DNA of 64,000 nucleotides, taken from the NCBI RefSeq assembly GCF_027942865.1, contig NC_134516.1, positions 25,379,322-25,443,321 on the forward strand, in the 5' to 3' direction. The notes beneath the pieces are model-generated. The model had not been told where the DNA came from, did no database searches, and worked only from the letters and a program-made list of their open reading frames with translations. A program made the translations under genes and the position numbers. This DNA comes from Odontesthes bonariensis. Taxonomy: Eukaryota > Chordata > Actinopteri > Atheriniformes > Atherinopsidae. Shown in pieces: positions 52,874 through 64,000 of the stretch (the first letter of the stretch is position 1; every line of letters begins with the position of its first letter).

Positions 52874-53551
52874 CTCTCTCTTGTAAGTTTGACCATAAAA
52901 AATTCCGTCTTAAACGACAGCTGGTATAATTTTGATCTCAAAATTGGAGCCTCATTAGATACAATGGTCTTGCGTTCAGAGGATATGAATTTATCCTCCT
53001 TTCACAAAAATAGAATCATTATTATCTAAATGTGGTACCATGTAGGGATGTTTGAGGTTGTTTGATTTAAAATTGGGCGAAACAAAAGCAATTGCACTTA
53101 GGATAAGTCAAATTTAAGGTTGGGGTTATTACAATCTCTTCAGAATATACCCAAATATGGAAGACAAACTATGTCAAATTATAAAGGGCTTGCTTTCCAG
53201 GAAAAATGTGGTGGGATTGATGTCCGCACTCCTCAGAAATCTTTTAGGTGCTCTTCTGGTGAGAGGCTTTAATGATCATCTTATAAAGACAAACCAACTA
53301 ATGTGCAAGTTCAAATTTGTTTAAAATCGGAAAGAAAAAAGAATCTGCCAAACCATGAAACACTACGGATTTTCCATGTCTCACTGATCGAACGCAAGAC
53401 TCTACTTGATACATTCAACCACTCTGAAAAACACTGATAAAAACCAACAAGCTTCAGTTGTGAGATCTATTCCTTTTTATGTATCAAGGAATGGATAGTT
53501 TGGTCAGAAATGGTTCGTTAATTTGGAAGCGCTAATAATACATCAATTGAA

Positions 53552-53624
53552 GGGGAATTAGCTCAAATGGTAGAGCGCTCGCTTTGCATGTGAGAGGTAG
53601 CGGGATCGACGCCCGCATTCTCCA
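53552..53624 (+). tRNA. tRNA-Ala(TGC), unit 17
   Basis: As unit 1; all stems pair. Confidence 0.93.
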
Positions 53625-53871
53625 GTTGTCTTAAATTTGTCCTATTTCGAGGAAATTGTTAACAGCTGGATGTGGCAAACTGAAAGAAAGACAGCTCTTT
53701 CACATTAGCCTGAAGTTAAATTCAAAATTCTTCATGATAGATTCAATCGCCCAAATGTACTTCGTGTAGGCAAATAAAAATTCTGCGACAGAAGCATTAT
53801 TTGAAAAGCCTACTTGTAAGTACTTGAATGAGAAATTTTAGCAAACCAGAACAGAAGTTGACATGCAAAGC

Positions 53872-53953
53872 CGACGAGAATGGGATTCGAACCCATGCGT
53901 GCAAAGCACAATGGATTAGCAGTCCATCGCCTTAACCGCTCGGCCACCTCGTC
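53872..53953 (-). tRNA. tRNA-Ser(GCT), unit 17, standard class
   Basis: Standard loops and stems. Confidence 0.93.
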
Positions 53954-54632
53954 CTCTCTCTTGTAAGTTTGACCATAAAAAATTCCGTCTTAAACTACAG
54001 CTGGTATAATTTTGATCTCAAAATTGGAGCCTCATTAGATACAATGGTCTTGCGTTCAGAGGATATGAATTTATCCTCCTTTCACAAAAATAGAATCATG
54101 ATTATCTAAATGTGGTACCATGTAGGGATGTTTGAGGTTGTTTGATTTAAAATTGGGCGAAACAAAAGCAATTGCACTTAGGATAAGTCAAATTTAAGGT
54201 TGGGGTTATTACAATCTCTTCAGAATATACCAAGACATGAAAAACAAACTTTGTCAAATTATAAAGGGCTTGCTTTCCAGGAAAAATGTGGTGGGATTGA
54301 TGTCCGCACTCCTCAGAAATCTTTTAGGTGCTCTTCTGGTGAGAGGCTTTAATGATCATCGTATAAAGACAAACCAACTAATGTGCAAATTCAAATTTGT
54401 TTTAAAATCGGAAAGAAAAAAGAATCTGCCAAACCATGAAACACTACGGATTTTCCATGTCTCACTGATCGAACGCAAGACTCTACTTGATACATTCAAC
54501 CACTCTGAAAAACACTGATAAAAACCAATAAGCTTCTGTTGTGAAATCTATTCCTTTTTATGTATCAAGGAATGGATAGTTTGGTCAGAAATTGTTCGTT
54601 AATTTGGAAGCTCTAAGAATACATCAACCGAA

Positions 54633-54705
54633 GGGGAATTAGCTCAAATGGTAGAGCGCTCGCTTAGCATGTGAGAGGTAGCGGGATCGACGCCCACATT
54701 CTCCA
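54633..54705 (+). tRNA. tRNA-Ala(AGC), unit 18
   Basis: Anticodon AGC with standard T loop ATCGACG and only one T-stem mismatch (GCGGG/CCCAC). Best AGC copy in the window. Confidence 0.87.
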
Positions 54706-54964
54706 GTTGTATTTCCTTTGTCCTCTGTGGAGGAAATGATTAACAGCTGGATGTGGCAAAGGTGGATGCAAACTGAAAGAAAGACAGCTCTTTCACATTA
54801 GCCTGAAGTCACACTCAAAATTCTTCATGATAGATTCAATCGCCCAAATGAACTTCGTGTAGGCATATAAAAACTTTGCGACAAAACCATTGTTTGAAAA
54901 GCCTGCTTTTAAGAAGTGGAATGAGAAATTTTAACAAACCAGAACAGAACTTGACATGCAAAGC

Positions 54965-55046
54965 CGACGAGAATGGGATTCGGACCCATGCGTGCAAAGC
55001 ACAATGGTTTAGCAGTCCATCGCCTTAAGCGCTCGGCCACCTCGTC
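54965..55046 (-). tRNA. tRNA-Ser(GCT), unit 18, altered class
   Basis: Same changes as unit 8. Confidence 0.78.
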
Positions 55047-55724
55047 CTCTCTCTTGTAAGTTTGACCATAAAAATTTCCGTCTTAAACTACAGCTGGTAT
55101 AATTTTGATCTCAAAATTGGAGCCTCATTAGAAACAATGGCCTCGCGTGAAGAGGATATGAATTTATCCTCCTTTCACAAAAATAGAATCATTATTATCT
55201 AAATGTGGTACCATGTAGGGATGTTTGAGGTTGTTTGATTTAAAATTGGGCGAAACAAAAGCAATTGCACTTAGGATAAGTCAAATTTAAGGTTGGGGTT
55301 ATTACAATCTCTTCAGAATATACCCAAATATGGAAGAAAAACTATGTCAAATTATAAAGGGCTTGCTTTCCAGGCAAAATGTGGCGGGATTGATGTCCGC
55401 ACTCCTCAGAAATCTTTCAGGTGCTCTTCTGGTGAGAGGCTTTAATGATCATCTTATAAAGACAAACCAACTTATGTGCAAATTCAAATTTGTTTAAAAT
55501 CGGTAAGAAAAAAGAATCTGCCAAACCATGAAACACTACGGATTTTCCATGTCTCACTGATCGAACGCAAGACTCTACTTGATACATTCAACCACTCTGA
55601 AAAACACTGATAAAAACCAACAAGCTTCAGTTGTGAGATCTATTCCTTTTTATGTATCAAGGAATGGATCGTTTGGTCAGAAATGGTTCGTTAATTTGGA
55701 AGCTCTAATAATACATCAAGCGAA

Positions 55725-55797
55725 GGGGAATTAGCTCAAATGGTAGAGCGCTCGCTTAGCATGTGAGAGGTAGCGGGATCAACGCGCACATTCTCCA
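55725..55797 (+). tRNA. tRNA-Ala(AGC), unit 19
   Basis: Copy of unit 5 in the second higher-order repeat (offset 15,205 bp). Confidence 0.82.
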
Positions 55798-56056
55798 GTT
55801 GTATTTCCTTTGTCCTCTGTGGAGGAAATGATTAACAGCTGGATGTGGCAAAGGTGGATGCAAACTGAAAGAAAGACAGCTCTTTCACATTAGCCTGAAG
55901 TCACACTCAAAAATCTTCATGATAGATTCAATCGCCCAAATGAACTTCGTGTAGGCAAATAAAAACTTTGCGACAAAACCATTGTTTGAAAAGCCTGCTT
56001 GTAAGAAGTGGAATGAGAAATTTTAACAAACCAGAACAGAACTTGACATGCAAAGC

Positions 56057-56138
56057 CGACGAGAATGGGATTCGGACCCATGCGTGCAAAGCACAATGGA
56101 TTAGCAGTCCATCGCCTTAAGCGCTCGGCCACCTCGTC
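56057..56138 (-). tRNA. tRNA-Ser(GCT), unit 19, altered class
   Basis: Copy of unit 5 Ser. Confidence 0.82.
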
Positions 56139-56816
56139 CTCTCTCTTGTAAGTTTGACCATAAAAAATTCCGTCTTAAACGACAGCTGGTATAATTTTGA
56201 TCTCAAAATTGGAGCCTCATTAGATACAATGGTCTTGCGTTCAGAGGATATGAATTTATCCTCCTTTCACAAAAATAGAATCATTATTATCTAAATGTGG
56301 TACCATGTAGGGATGTTTGAGGTTGTTTGATTTAAAATTGGGCGAAACAAAAGCAATTGCACTTAGGATAAGTCAAATTTAAGGTTGGGGTTATTACAAT
56401 CTCTTCAGAATATACCCAAATATGGAAGAAAAACTATGTCAAATTATAAAGGGCTTGCTTTCCAGGCAAAATGTGGTGGGATTGATGTCCGCACTCCTCA
56501 GAAATCTTTTAGGTGCTCTTCTGGTGAGAGGCTTTAATGATCATCTTATAAAGACAAACCAACTAATGTGCAAGTTCAAATTTGTTTAAAATCGGAAAGA
56601 AAAAAGAATCTGCCAAACCATGAAACACTACGGATTTTCCATGTCTCACTGATCGAACGCAAGACTCTACTTGATACATTCAACCACTCTGAAAAACACT
56701 GATAAAAACCAACAAGCTTCAGTTGTGAGATCTATTCCTTTTTATGTATCAAGGAATGGATCGTTTGGTCAGAAATGGTTCGTTAATTTGGAAGCGCTAA
56801 TAATACATCAATTGAA

Positions 56817-56889
56817 GGGGAATTAGCTCAAATGGTAGAGCGCTCGCTTAGCATGTGAGAGGTAGCGGGATCAACGCGCACATTCTCCA
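56817..56889 (+). tRNA. tRNA-Ala(AGC), unit 20
   Basis: Copy of unit 6. Confidence 0.82.
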
Positions 56890-57148
56890 GTTGTATTTCC
56901 TTTGTCCTCTGTGGAGGAAATGATTAACAGCTGGATGTGGCAAAGGTGGATGCAAACTGAAAGAAAGACAGCTCTTTCACATTAGCCTGAAGTCACACTC
57001 AAAAATCTTCATGATAGATTCAATCGCCCAAATGAACTTCGTGTAGGCAAATAAAAACTTTGCGACAAAACCATTGTTTGAAAAGCCTGCTTGTAAGAAG
57101 TGGAATGAGAAATTTTAACAAACCAGAACAGAACTTGACATGCAAAGC

Positions 57149-57230
57149 CGACGAGAATGGGATTCGGACCCATGCGTGCAAAGCACAATGGATTAGCAGT
57201 CCATCGCCTTAAGCGCTCGGCCACCTCGTC
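57149..57230 (-). tRNA. tRNA-Ser(GCT), unit 20, altered class
   Basis: Copy of unit 6 Ser. A flank base just upstream differs (57259 versus 42054). Confidence 0.82.
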
Positions 57231-57908
57231 CTCTCTCTTGTAAGTTTGACCATAAAAATTTCCGTCTTAAACGACAGCTGGTATAATTTTGATCTCAAAA
57301 TTGGAGCCTCATTAGATACAATGGTCTTGCGTTCAGAGGATATGAATTTATCCTCCTTTCACAAAAATAGAATCATTATTATCTAAATGTGGTACCATGT
57401 AGGGATGTTTGAGGTTGTTTGATTTAAAATTGGGCGAAACAAAAGCAATTGCACTTAGGATAAGTCAAATTTAAGGTTGGGGTTATTACAATCTCTTCAG
57501 AATATACCCAAATATGGAAGAAAAACTATGTCAAATTATAAAGGGCTTGCTTTCCAGGCAAAATGTGGTGGGATTGATGTCCGCACTCCTCAGAAATCTT
57601 TTAGGTGCTCTTCTGGTGAGAGGCTTTAATGATCATCTTATAAAGACAAACCAACTAATGTGCAAGTTCAAATTTGTTTAAAATCGGAAAGAAAAAAGAA
57701 TCTGCCAAACCATGAAACACTACGGATTTTCCATGTCTCACTGATCGAACGCAAGACTCTACTTGATACATTCAACCACTCTGAAAAACACTGATAAAAA
57801 CCAACAAGCTTCAGTTGTGAGATCTATTCCTTTTTATGTATCAAGGAATGGATCGTTTGGTCAGAAATGGTTCGTTAATTTGGAAGCGCTAATAATACAT
57901 CAATTGAA

Positions 57909-57981
57909 GGGGAATTAGCTCAAATGGTAGAGCGCTCGCTTTGCATGTGAGAGGTAGCGGGATCGACGCCCGCATTCTCCA
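57909..57981 (+). tRNA. tRNA-Ala(TGC), unit 21
   Basis: Copy of unit 7; all stems pair. Confidence 0.93.
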
Positions 57982-58228
57982 GTTGTCTTAAATTTGTCCT
58001 ATTTTGAGGAAATTGTTAACAGCTGGATGTGGCAAACTGAAAGAAAGACAGCTCTTTCACATTAGCCTGAAGTTAAACTCAAAATTCTTCATGATAGATT
58101 CAAACGCCCAAATGTACTTCGTGTAGGCAAATAAAAATTCTGCGACAGAAGCATTATTTGAAAAGCCTACTTGTAAGTAGTTGAATGAGAAATTTTAGCA
58201 AACCAGAACAGAACTTGACATGCAAAGC

Positions 58229-58310
58229 CGACGAGAATGGGATTCGAACCCATGCGTGCAAAGCACAATGGATTAGCAGTCCATCGCCTTAACCGCTCAG
58301 CCACCTCGTC
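58229..58310 (-). tRNA. tRNA-Ser(GCT), unit 21, standard class
   Basis: Copy of unit 7 Ser, with GGCTGAG D arm. Confidence 0.91.
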
Positions 58311-58988
58311 CTCTCTCTTGTAAGTTTGACCATAAAAAATTCCGTCTTAAACGACAGCTGGTATAATTTTGATCTCAAAATTGGAGCCTCATTAGATACA
58401 ATGGTCTTGCGTTCAGAGGATATGAATTTATCCTCCTTTCACAAAAATAGAATCATTATTATCTAAATGTGGTACCATGTAGGGATGTTTGAGGTTGTTT
58501 GATTTAAAATTGGGCGAAACAAAAGCAATTGCACTTAGGATAAGTCAAATTTTAGGTTGGGGTTATTACAATCTCTTCAGAATATACCAAGATATGGAAA
58601 ACAAACTTTGTCAAATTATAAAGGGCTTGCTTTCCAGGCAAAATGTAGCAGGATTGATGTCCGCACTCCTCAGAAATCTTTTAGGTGCTCTTCTGGTGAG
58701 AGGCCTTAATGATCATCTTATAAAGACAAACCAACTTATGTGCAAATTCAAATTTGTTTAAAATCGGTAAGAAAAAAGAATCTGCCAAACCATGAAACAC
58801 TACGGATTTTCCATGTCTCACTGATCGAACGCAAGACTCTACTTGATACATTCAACCACTCTGAAAAAAACAGATAAAAACCAACAAGCTTCAGTTGTGA
58901 GATCTATTCCTTTTTATGTATCAAGGAATGGATCGTTTGGTCAGAAATGGTTCGTTAATTTGGAAGCTCTAAGAATACATCAACCGAA

Positions 58989-59061
58989 GGGGAATTAGCT
59001 CAAATGGTAGAGCGCTCGCTTCGCATGTGAGAGGTAGTGGGATCGACGCCCACATTCTCCA
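58989..59061 (+). tRNA. tRNA-Ala(CGC), unit 22
   Basis: Copy of unit 8; fully paired stems. Confidence 0.92.
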
Positions 59062-59320
59062 GTTGTCTTTCCTTTGTCCTCTGTGGAGGAAATGATTAAC
59101 AGCTGGATGTGGCAAAGGTGGATGCAAACTGAAAGAAAGACAGCTCTTTCACATTAGCCTGAAGTCACACTCAAAATTCTTCATGATAGATTCAATCGCC
59201 CAAAAGAACTTCGTGTAGGCATATAAACACTTTGCGACAAAACCATTGTTTGAAAAGCCTGCTTGTAAGAAGTGTAATGAGAAATTTTAACAAACCAGAA
59301 CAGAACTTGACATGCAAAGC

Positions 59321-59402
59321 CGACGAGAATGGGATTCGGACCCATGCGTGCAAAGCACAATGGTTTAGCAGTCCATCGCCTTAAGCGCTCGGCCACCTCG
59401 TC
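59321..59402 (-). tRNA. tRNA-Ser(GCT), unit 22, altered class
   Basis: Copy of unit 8 Ser. Confidence 0.78.
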
Positions 59403-60080
59403 CTCTCTCTTGTAAGTTTGACCATAAAAATTTCCGTCTTAAACTACAGCTGGTATAATTTTGATCTCAAAATTGGAGCCTCATTAGAAACAATGGCCTC
59501 GCGTGAAGAGGATATGAATTTATCCTCCTTTCACAAAAATAGAATCATTATTATCTAAATGTGGTACCATGTAGGGATGTTTGAGGTTGTTTGATTTAAA
59601 ATTGGGCGAAACAAAAGCAATTGCACTTAGGATAAGTCAAATTTTAGGTTGGGGTTATTACAATCTCTTCAGAATATACCAAGATATGGAAAACAAACTT
59701 TGTCAAATTATAAAGGGCTTGCTTTCCAGGCAAAATGTAGCAGGATTGATGTCCGCACTCCTCAGAAATCTTTTAGGTGCTCTTCTGGTGAGAGGCCTTA
59801 ATGATCATCTTATAAAGACAAACCAACTTATGTGCAAATTCAAATTTGTTTAAAATCGGTAAGAAAAAAGAATCTGCCAAACCATGAAACACTACGGATT
59901 TTCCATGTCTCACTGATCGAACGCAAGACTCTACTTGATACATTCAACCACTCTGAAAAACACTGATAAAAACCAACAAGCTTCAGTTGTGAGATCTATT
60001 CCTTTTTATGTATCAAGGAATGGATCGTTTGGTCAGAAATGGTTCGTTAATTTGGAAGCGCTAATAACACATCAATTGAA

Positions 60081-60153
60081 GGGGAATTAGCTCAAATGGT
60101 AGAGCGCTCGCTTTGCATGTGAGAGGTAGCGGGATCGACGCCCGCATTCTCCA
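60081..60153 (+). tRNA. tRNA-Ala(TGC), unit 23
   Basis: Copy of unit 9. Confidence 0.93.
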
Positions 60154-60400
60154 GTTGTCTTAAATTTGTCCTATTTCGAGGAAATTGTTAACAGCTGGAT
60201 GTGGCAAACTGAAAGAAAGACAGCTCTTTCACATTAGCCTGAAGTTAAACTCAAAATTCTTCATGATAGATTCAAACGCCCAAATGTACTTCGTGTAGGC
60301 AAATAAAAATTCTGCGACAGAAGCATTATTTGAAAAGCCTACTTGTAAGTAGTTGAATGAGAAATTTTATTAAACCATAACAGAACTTGACATGCAAAGC

Positions 60401-60482
60401 CGACGAGAATGGGATTCGAACCCATGCGTGCAAAGCACAATGGATTAGCAGTCCATCGCCTTAACCGCTCAGCCACCTCGTC
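60401..60482 (-). tRNA. tRNA-Ser(GCT), unit 23, standard class
   Basis: Copy of unit 9 Ser; the rare flank TTTTATTAAACCATAAC is shared. Confidence 0.91.
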
Positions 60483-61160
60483 CTCTCTCTTGTAAGTTTG
60501 ACCATAAAAAATTCCGTCTTAAACGACAGCTGGTATAATTTTGATCTCAAAATTGGAGCCTCATTAGATACAATGGTCTTGCGTTCAGAGGATATGAATT
60601 TATCCTCCTTTCACAAAAATAGAATCATTATTATCTAAATGTGGTACCATGTAGGGATGTTTGAGGTTGTTTGATTTAAAATTGGGCGAAACAAAAGCAA
60701 TTGCACTTAGGATAAGTCAAATTTTAGGTTGGGGTTATTACAATCTCTTCAGAATATACCAAGATATGGAAAACAAACTTTGTCAAATTATAAAGGGCTT
60801 GCTTTCCAGGCAAAATGTAGCAGGATTGATGTCCGCACTCCTCAGAAATCTTTTAGGTGCTCTTCTGGTGAGAGGCCTTAATGATCATCTTATAAAGACA
60901 AACCAACTTATGTGCAAATTCAAATTTGTTTAAAATCGGTAAGAAAAAAGAATCTGCCAAACCATGAAACACTACGGATTTTCCATGTCTCACTGATCGA
61001 ACGCAAGACTCTACTTGATACATTCAACCACTCTGAAAAAAACAGATAAAAACCAACAAGCTTCAGTTGTGAGATCTATTCCTTTTTATGTATCAAGGAA
61101 TGGATCGTTTGGTCAGAAATGGTTCGTTAATTTGGAAGCTCTAAGAATACATCAACCGAA

Positions 61161-61233
61161 GAGGAATTAGCTCAAATGGTAGAGCGCTCGCTTCGCATGT
61201 GAGAGGTAGTGGGATCGACGCCCACATTCTCCA
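61161..61233 (+). tRNA. tRNA-Ala(CGC), unit 24
   Basis: Copy of unit 10, including the GAGGAAT acceptor change. Confidence 0.87.
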
Positions 61234-61492
61234 GTTGTCTTTCCTTTGTCCTCTGTGGAGGAAATGATTAACAGCTGGATGTGGCAAAGGTGGATGCAAA
61301 CTGAAAGAAAGACAGCTCTTTCACATTAGCCTGAAGTCACACTCAAAATTCTTCATGATAGATTCAATCGCCCAAAAGAACTTCGTGTAGGCATATAAAC
61401 ACTTTGCGACAAAACCATTGTTTGAAAAGCCTGCTTGTAAGAAGTGTAATGAGAAATTTTAACAAACCAGAACAGAACTTGACATGCAAAGC

Positions 61493-61574
61493 CGACGAGA
61501 ATGGGATTCGGACCCATGCGTGCAAAGCACAATGGTTTAGCAGTCCATCGCCTTAAGCGCTCGGCCACCTCGTC
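61493..61574 (-). tRNA. tRNA-Ser(GCT), unit 24, altered class
   Basis: Copy of unit 10 Ser. Confidence 0.78.
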
Positions 61575-62252
61575 CTCTCTCTTGTAAGTTTGACCATAAA
61601 AATTTCCGTCTTAAACTACAGCTGGTATAATTTTGATCTCAAAATTGGAGCCTCATTAGAAACAATGGCCTCGCGTGAAGAGGATATGAATTTATCCTCC
61701 TTTCACAAAAATAGAATCATTATTATCTAAATGTGGTACCATGTAGGGATGTTTGAGGTTGTTTGATTTAAAATTGGGCGAAACAAAAGCAATTGCACTT
61801 AGGATAAGTCAAATTTAAGGTTGGGGTTATTACAATCTCTTCAGAATATACCCAAATATGGAAGAAAAACTATGTCAAATTATAAAGGGCTTGCTTTCCA
61901 GGCAAAATGTGGCGGGATTGATGTCCGCACTCCTCAGAAATCTTTCAGGTGCTCTTCCGGTGAGAGGCTTTAATGATCATCTTATAAAGACAAACCAACT
62001 AATGTGCAAATTCAAATTTGTTTAAAATCGGAAAGAAAAAAGAATCTGCCAAACCATGAAACACTACGGATTTTCCATGTCTCACTGATCGAACGCAAGA
62101 CTCTACTTGATACATTCAACCACTCTGAAAAACACTGATAAAAACCAACAAGCTTCAGTTGTGAGATCTATTCCTTTTTATGTATCAAGGAATGAATCGT
62201 TTGGTCAGAAATGGTTCGTTAATTTGGAAGCGCTAATAATACATCAATTGAA

Positions 62253-62325
62253 GGGGAATTAGCTCAAATGGTAGAGCGCTCGCTTTGCATGTGAGAGGTA
62301 GCGGGATCGACGCCCGCATTCTCCA
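62253..62325 (+). tRNA. tRNA-Ala(TGC), unit 25
   Basis: Copy of unit 11. Confidence 0.93.
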
Positions 62326-62572
62326 GTTGTCTTAAATTTGTCCTATTTCGAGGAAATTGTTAACAGCTGGATGTGGCAAACTGAAAGAAAGACAGCTCTT
62401 TCACATTAGCCTGAAGTTAAACTCAAAATTCTTCATGATAGATTCAAACGCCCAAATGTACTTCGTGTAGGCAAATAAAAATTCTGCGACAGAAGCATTA
62501 TTTGAAAAGCCTACTTGTAAGTAGTTGAATGAGAAATTTTAGCAAACCAGAACAGAACTTGACATGCAAAGC

Positions 62573-62654
62573 CGACGAGAATGGGATTCGAACCCATGCG
62601 TGCAAAGCACAATGGATTAGCAGTCCATCGCCTTAACCGCTCGGCCACCTCGTC
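62573..62654 (-). tRNA. tRNA-Ser(GCT), unit 25, standard class
   Basis: Copy of unit 11 Ser. Confidence 0.93.
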
Positions 62655-63332
62655 CTCTCTCTTGTAAGTTTGACCATAAAAAATTCCGTCTTAAACGACA
62701 GCTGGTATAATTTTGATCTCAAAATTGGAGCCTCATTAGATAAAATGGTCTTGCGTTCAGAGGATATGAATTTATCCTCCTTTCACAAAAATAGAATCAT
62801 TATTATCTAAATGTGGTACCATGTAGGGATGTTTGAGGTTGTTTGATTTAAAATTGGGCGAAACAAAAGCAATTGCACTTAGGATAAGTCAAATTTTAGG
62901 TTGGGGTTATTACAATCTCTTCAGAATATACCAAGATATGGAAAACAAACTTTGTCAAATTATAAAGGGCTTGCTTTCCAGGCAAAATGTAGCAGGATTG
63001 ATGTCCGCACTCCTCAGAAATCTTTTAGGTGCTCTTCTGGTGAGAGGCCTTAATGATCATCTTATAAAGACAAACCAACTTATGTGCAAATTCAAATTTG
63101 TTTAAAATCGGAAAGAAAAAAGAATCTGCCAAACCATGAAACACTACGGATTTTCCATGTCTCACTGATCGAACGCAAGACTCTACTTGATACATTCAAC
63201 CACTCTGAAAAACACTGATAAAAACCAATAAGCTTCTGTTGTGAAATCTATTCCTTTTTATGTATCAAGGAATGGATAGTTTGGTAAGAAATTGTTCGTT
63301 AATTTGGAAGCTCTAAGAATATATCAACCGAA

Positions 63333-63405
63333 GCGGAATTAGCTCAAATGGTAGAGCGCTCGCTTCGCATGTGAGAGGTAGCGGGATCGACGCCCACATT
63401 CTCCA
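63333..63405 (+). tRNA. tRNA-Ala(CGC), unit 26
   Basis: Copy of unit 12, including the GCGGAAT acceptor change. Confidence 0.82.
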
Positions 63406-63664
63406 GTTGTCGTTCCTTTGTCCTCTGTGGAGGAAATGATTAACAGCTGGATGTGGCAAAGGTGGATGCAAACTGAAAGAAAGACAGCTCTTTCACATTA
63501 GCCTGAAGTCACACTCAAAATTCTTCATGATAGATTCAATCGCCCAAATGAACTTCGTGTAGGCATATAAAAACTTTGCGACAAAACCATTGTTTGAAAA
63601 GCCTGCTTGTAAGAAGTGTAATGAGAAATTTTAACAAACCAGAACAGAACTTGACATGCAAAGC

Positions 63665-63746
63665 CGACGAGAATGGGATTCGGACCCATGCGTGCAAAGC
63701 ACAATGGTTTAGCAGTCCATCGCCTTAAGCGCTCGGCCACCTCGTC
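63665..63746 (-). tRNA. tRNA-Ser(GCT), unit 26, altered class
   Basis: Copy of unit 12 Ser; last tRNA before the window ends. Confidence 0.78.
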
Positions 63747-64000
63747 CTTTCTCTTGTAAGTTTGACCATAAAAATTTCCGTCTTAAACTACAGCTGGTAT
63801 AATTTTGATCTCAAAATTGGAGCCTCATTAGAAACAATGGCCTCGCGTGAAGAGGATATGAATTTATCCTCCTTTCACAAAAATAGAATCATTATTATCT
63901 AAATGTGGTACCATGTAGGGATGTTTGAGGTTGTTTGATTTAAAATTGGGCGAAACAAAAGCAATTGCACTTAGGATAAGTCAAATTTAAGGTTGGGGTT

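Larger units (their letters stand above)
47048..53551. repeat. Nested 3,252-bp (three-unit) tandem duplication
   Basis: Units 11-13 (47048, 48128, 49220) recur as units 14-16 (50300, 51380, 52472), each shifted by 3,252 bp and with the same private changes. Confidence 0.9.
35544..64000. repeat. tRNA-Ala / tRNA-Ser(GCT) tandem array, 26 units
   Basis: Units of 1,080 or 1,092 bp each hold tRNA-Ala on the plus strand and tRNA-Ser(GCT) on the minus strand about 247-260 bp downstream, facing each other. Ala copies carry anticodons TGC (13), CGC (7) and AGC (6). Eleven Ser copies have the standard D and T loops and fifteen carry altered loops. A 12-bp presence/absence (GGTGGATGCAAA-type) explains most of the length difference. 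The array continues past the window end. The ~90-codon and ~71-codon open frames in each unit overlap the tRNAs or spacer and are not credible proteins. Confidence 0.95.
40250..64000. repeat. 15,205-bp higher-order repeat, second copy cut by window end
   Basis: Every tRNA-Ala from unit 5 to unit 12 recurs exactly 15,205 bp later in units 19 to 26, with the same anticodon and the same rare private changes. The boundary between copies lies near 55,440-55,475. Unit 18 does not match unit 4, so the repeat holds 14 units. Confidence 0.9.

Noticed and set aside
35544-64000. CRISPR-like regular repeats
   Set aside because: The units are over 1 kb with tRNA genes and no short repeat/spacer pattern; the genome is vertebrate.

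Overview
The window looks like a teleost fish chromosome segment built almost entirely of multicopy RNA polymerase III genes and the mobile elements living among them. The evidence is vertebrate-type 5S rRNA and tRNA genes in long tandem arrays, a fish-type L1, a 5S-targeting LINE resembling the Tx1 group, a Tc1 remnant and CA/ATCT microsatellites. I see no ordinary, complete single-copy protein gene of known function.

Layout. 1-2.9 kb: decayed sequence with a LINE endonuclease fragment, C2H2 zinc-finger remnants on the minus strand and a Tc1 transposase fragment. 2.9-8.06 kb: a 923-bp tandem repeat carrying an Asp-like tRNA (-), tRNA-Gln(CTG) (+) and tRNA-Val(AAC) (+), interrupted by a segmental duplication and a 390-bp inverted-repeat element. 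8.96-15.67 kb: a 5S rRNA array of about 894-bp units, each with two 5S genes on opposite strands and of different sequence type. A solo LTR and a poly(A)-tailed insert interrupt it. 15.67-18.19 kb: an insert splitting a 5S gene, with a LINE tail, a (CA)n tract and a minus-strand spliced transcription unit with its own CCAAT/CRE promoter. 18.19-18.79 kb: part of one more 5S unit. 18.8-27.48 kb: a second insert with a plus-strand multi-exon gene of unknown function. One intron of that gene holds a full-length L1 with two open ORFs and a clear target-site duplication. 27.48-35.54 kb: more 5S array. Here a nearly full-length LINE (27.9-33.99 kb) sits inside a 5S gene, followed by a second poly(A)-tailed insert at the same 5S position and by scrambled 5S pieces. 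35.54-64.0 kb: 26 tandem units of about 1.08-1.09 kb, each with tRNA-Ala (+) and tRNA-Ser(GCT) (-) facing each other.

How it fits together. The 5S and tRNA genes supply components of translation and share the Pol III machinery. The most striking signal is that three unrelated poly(A) tails all end at the same place in a 5S gene (about position +24). One of them belongs to a LINE with APE-type endonuclease, reverse transcriptase and a CCHC-knuckle ORF1, so the 5S array is acting as a reserved landing site. The tRNA array has evolved by unequal exchange. It contains Ala anticodons TGC, CGC and AGC, two Ser sequence classes (one with lost tertiary contacts), nested 2- and 3-unit duplications and a 15,205-bp higher-order repeat.

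Limits: all calls come from reading the sequence. Clade names for LINEs and functionality of tRNA/5S copies are inferences from motifs.
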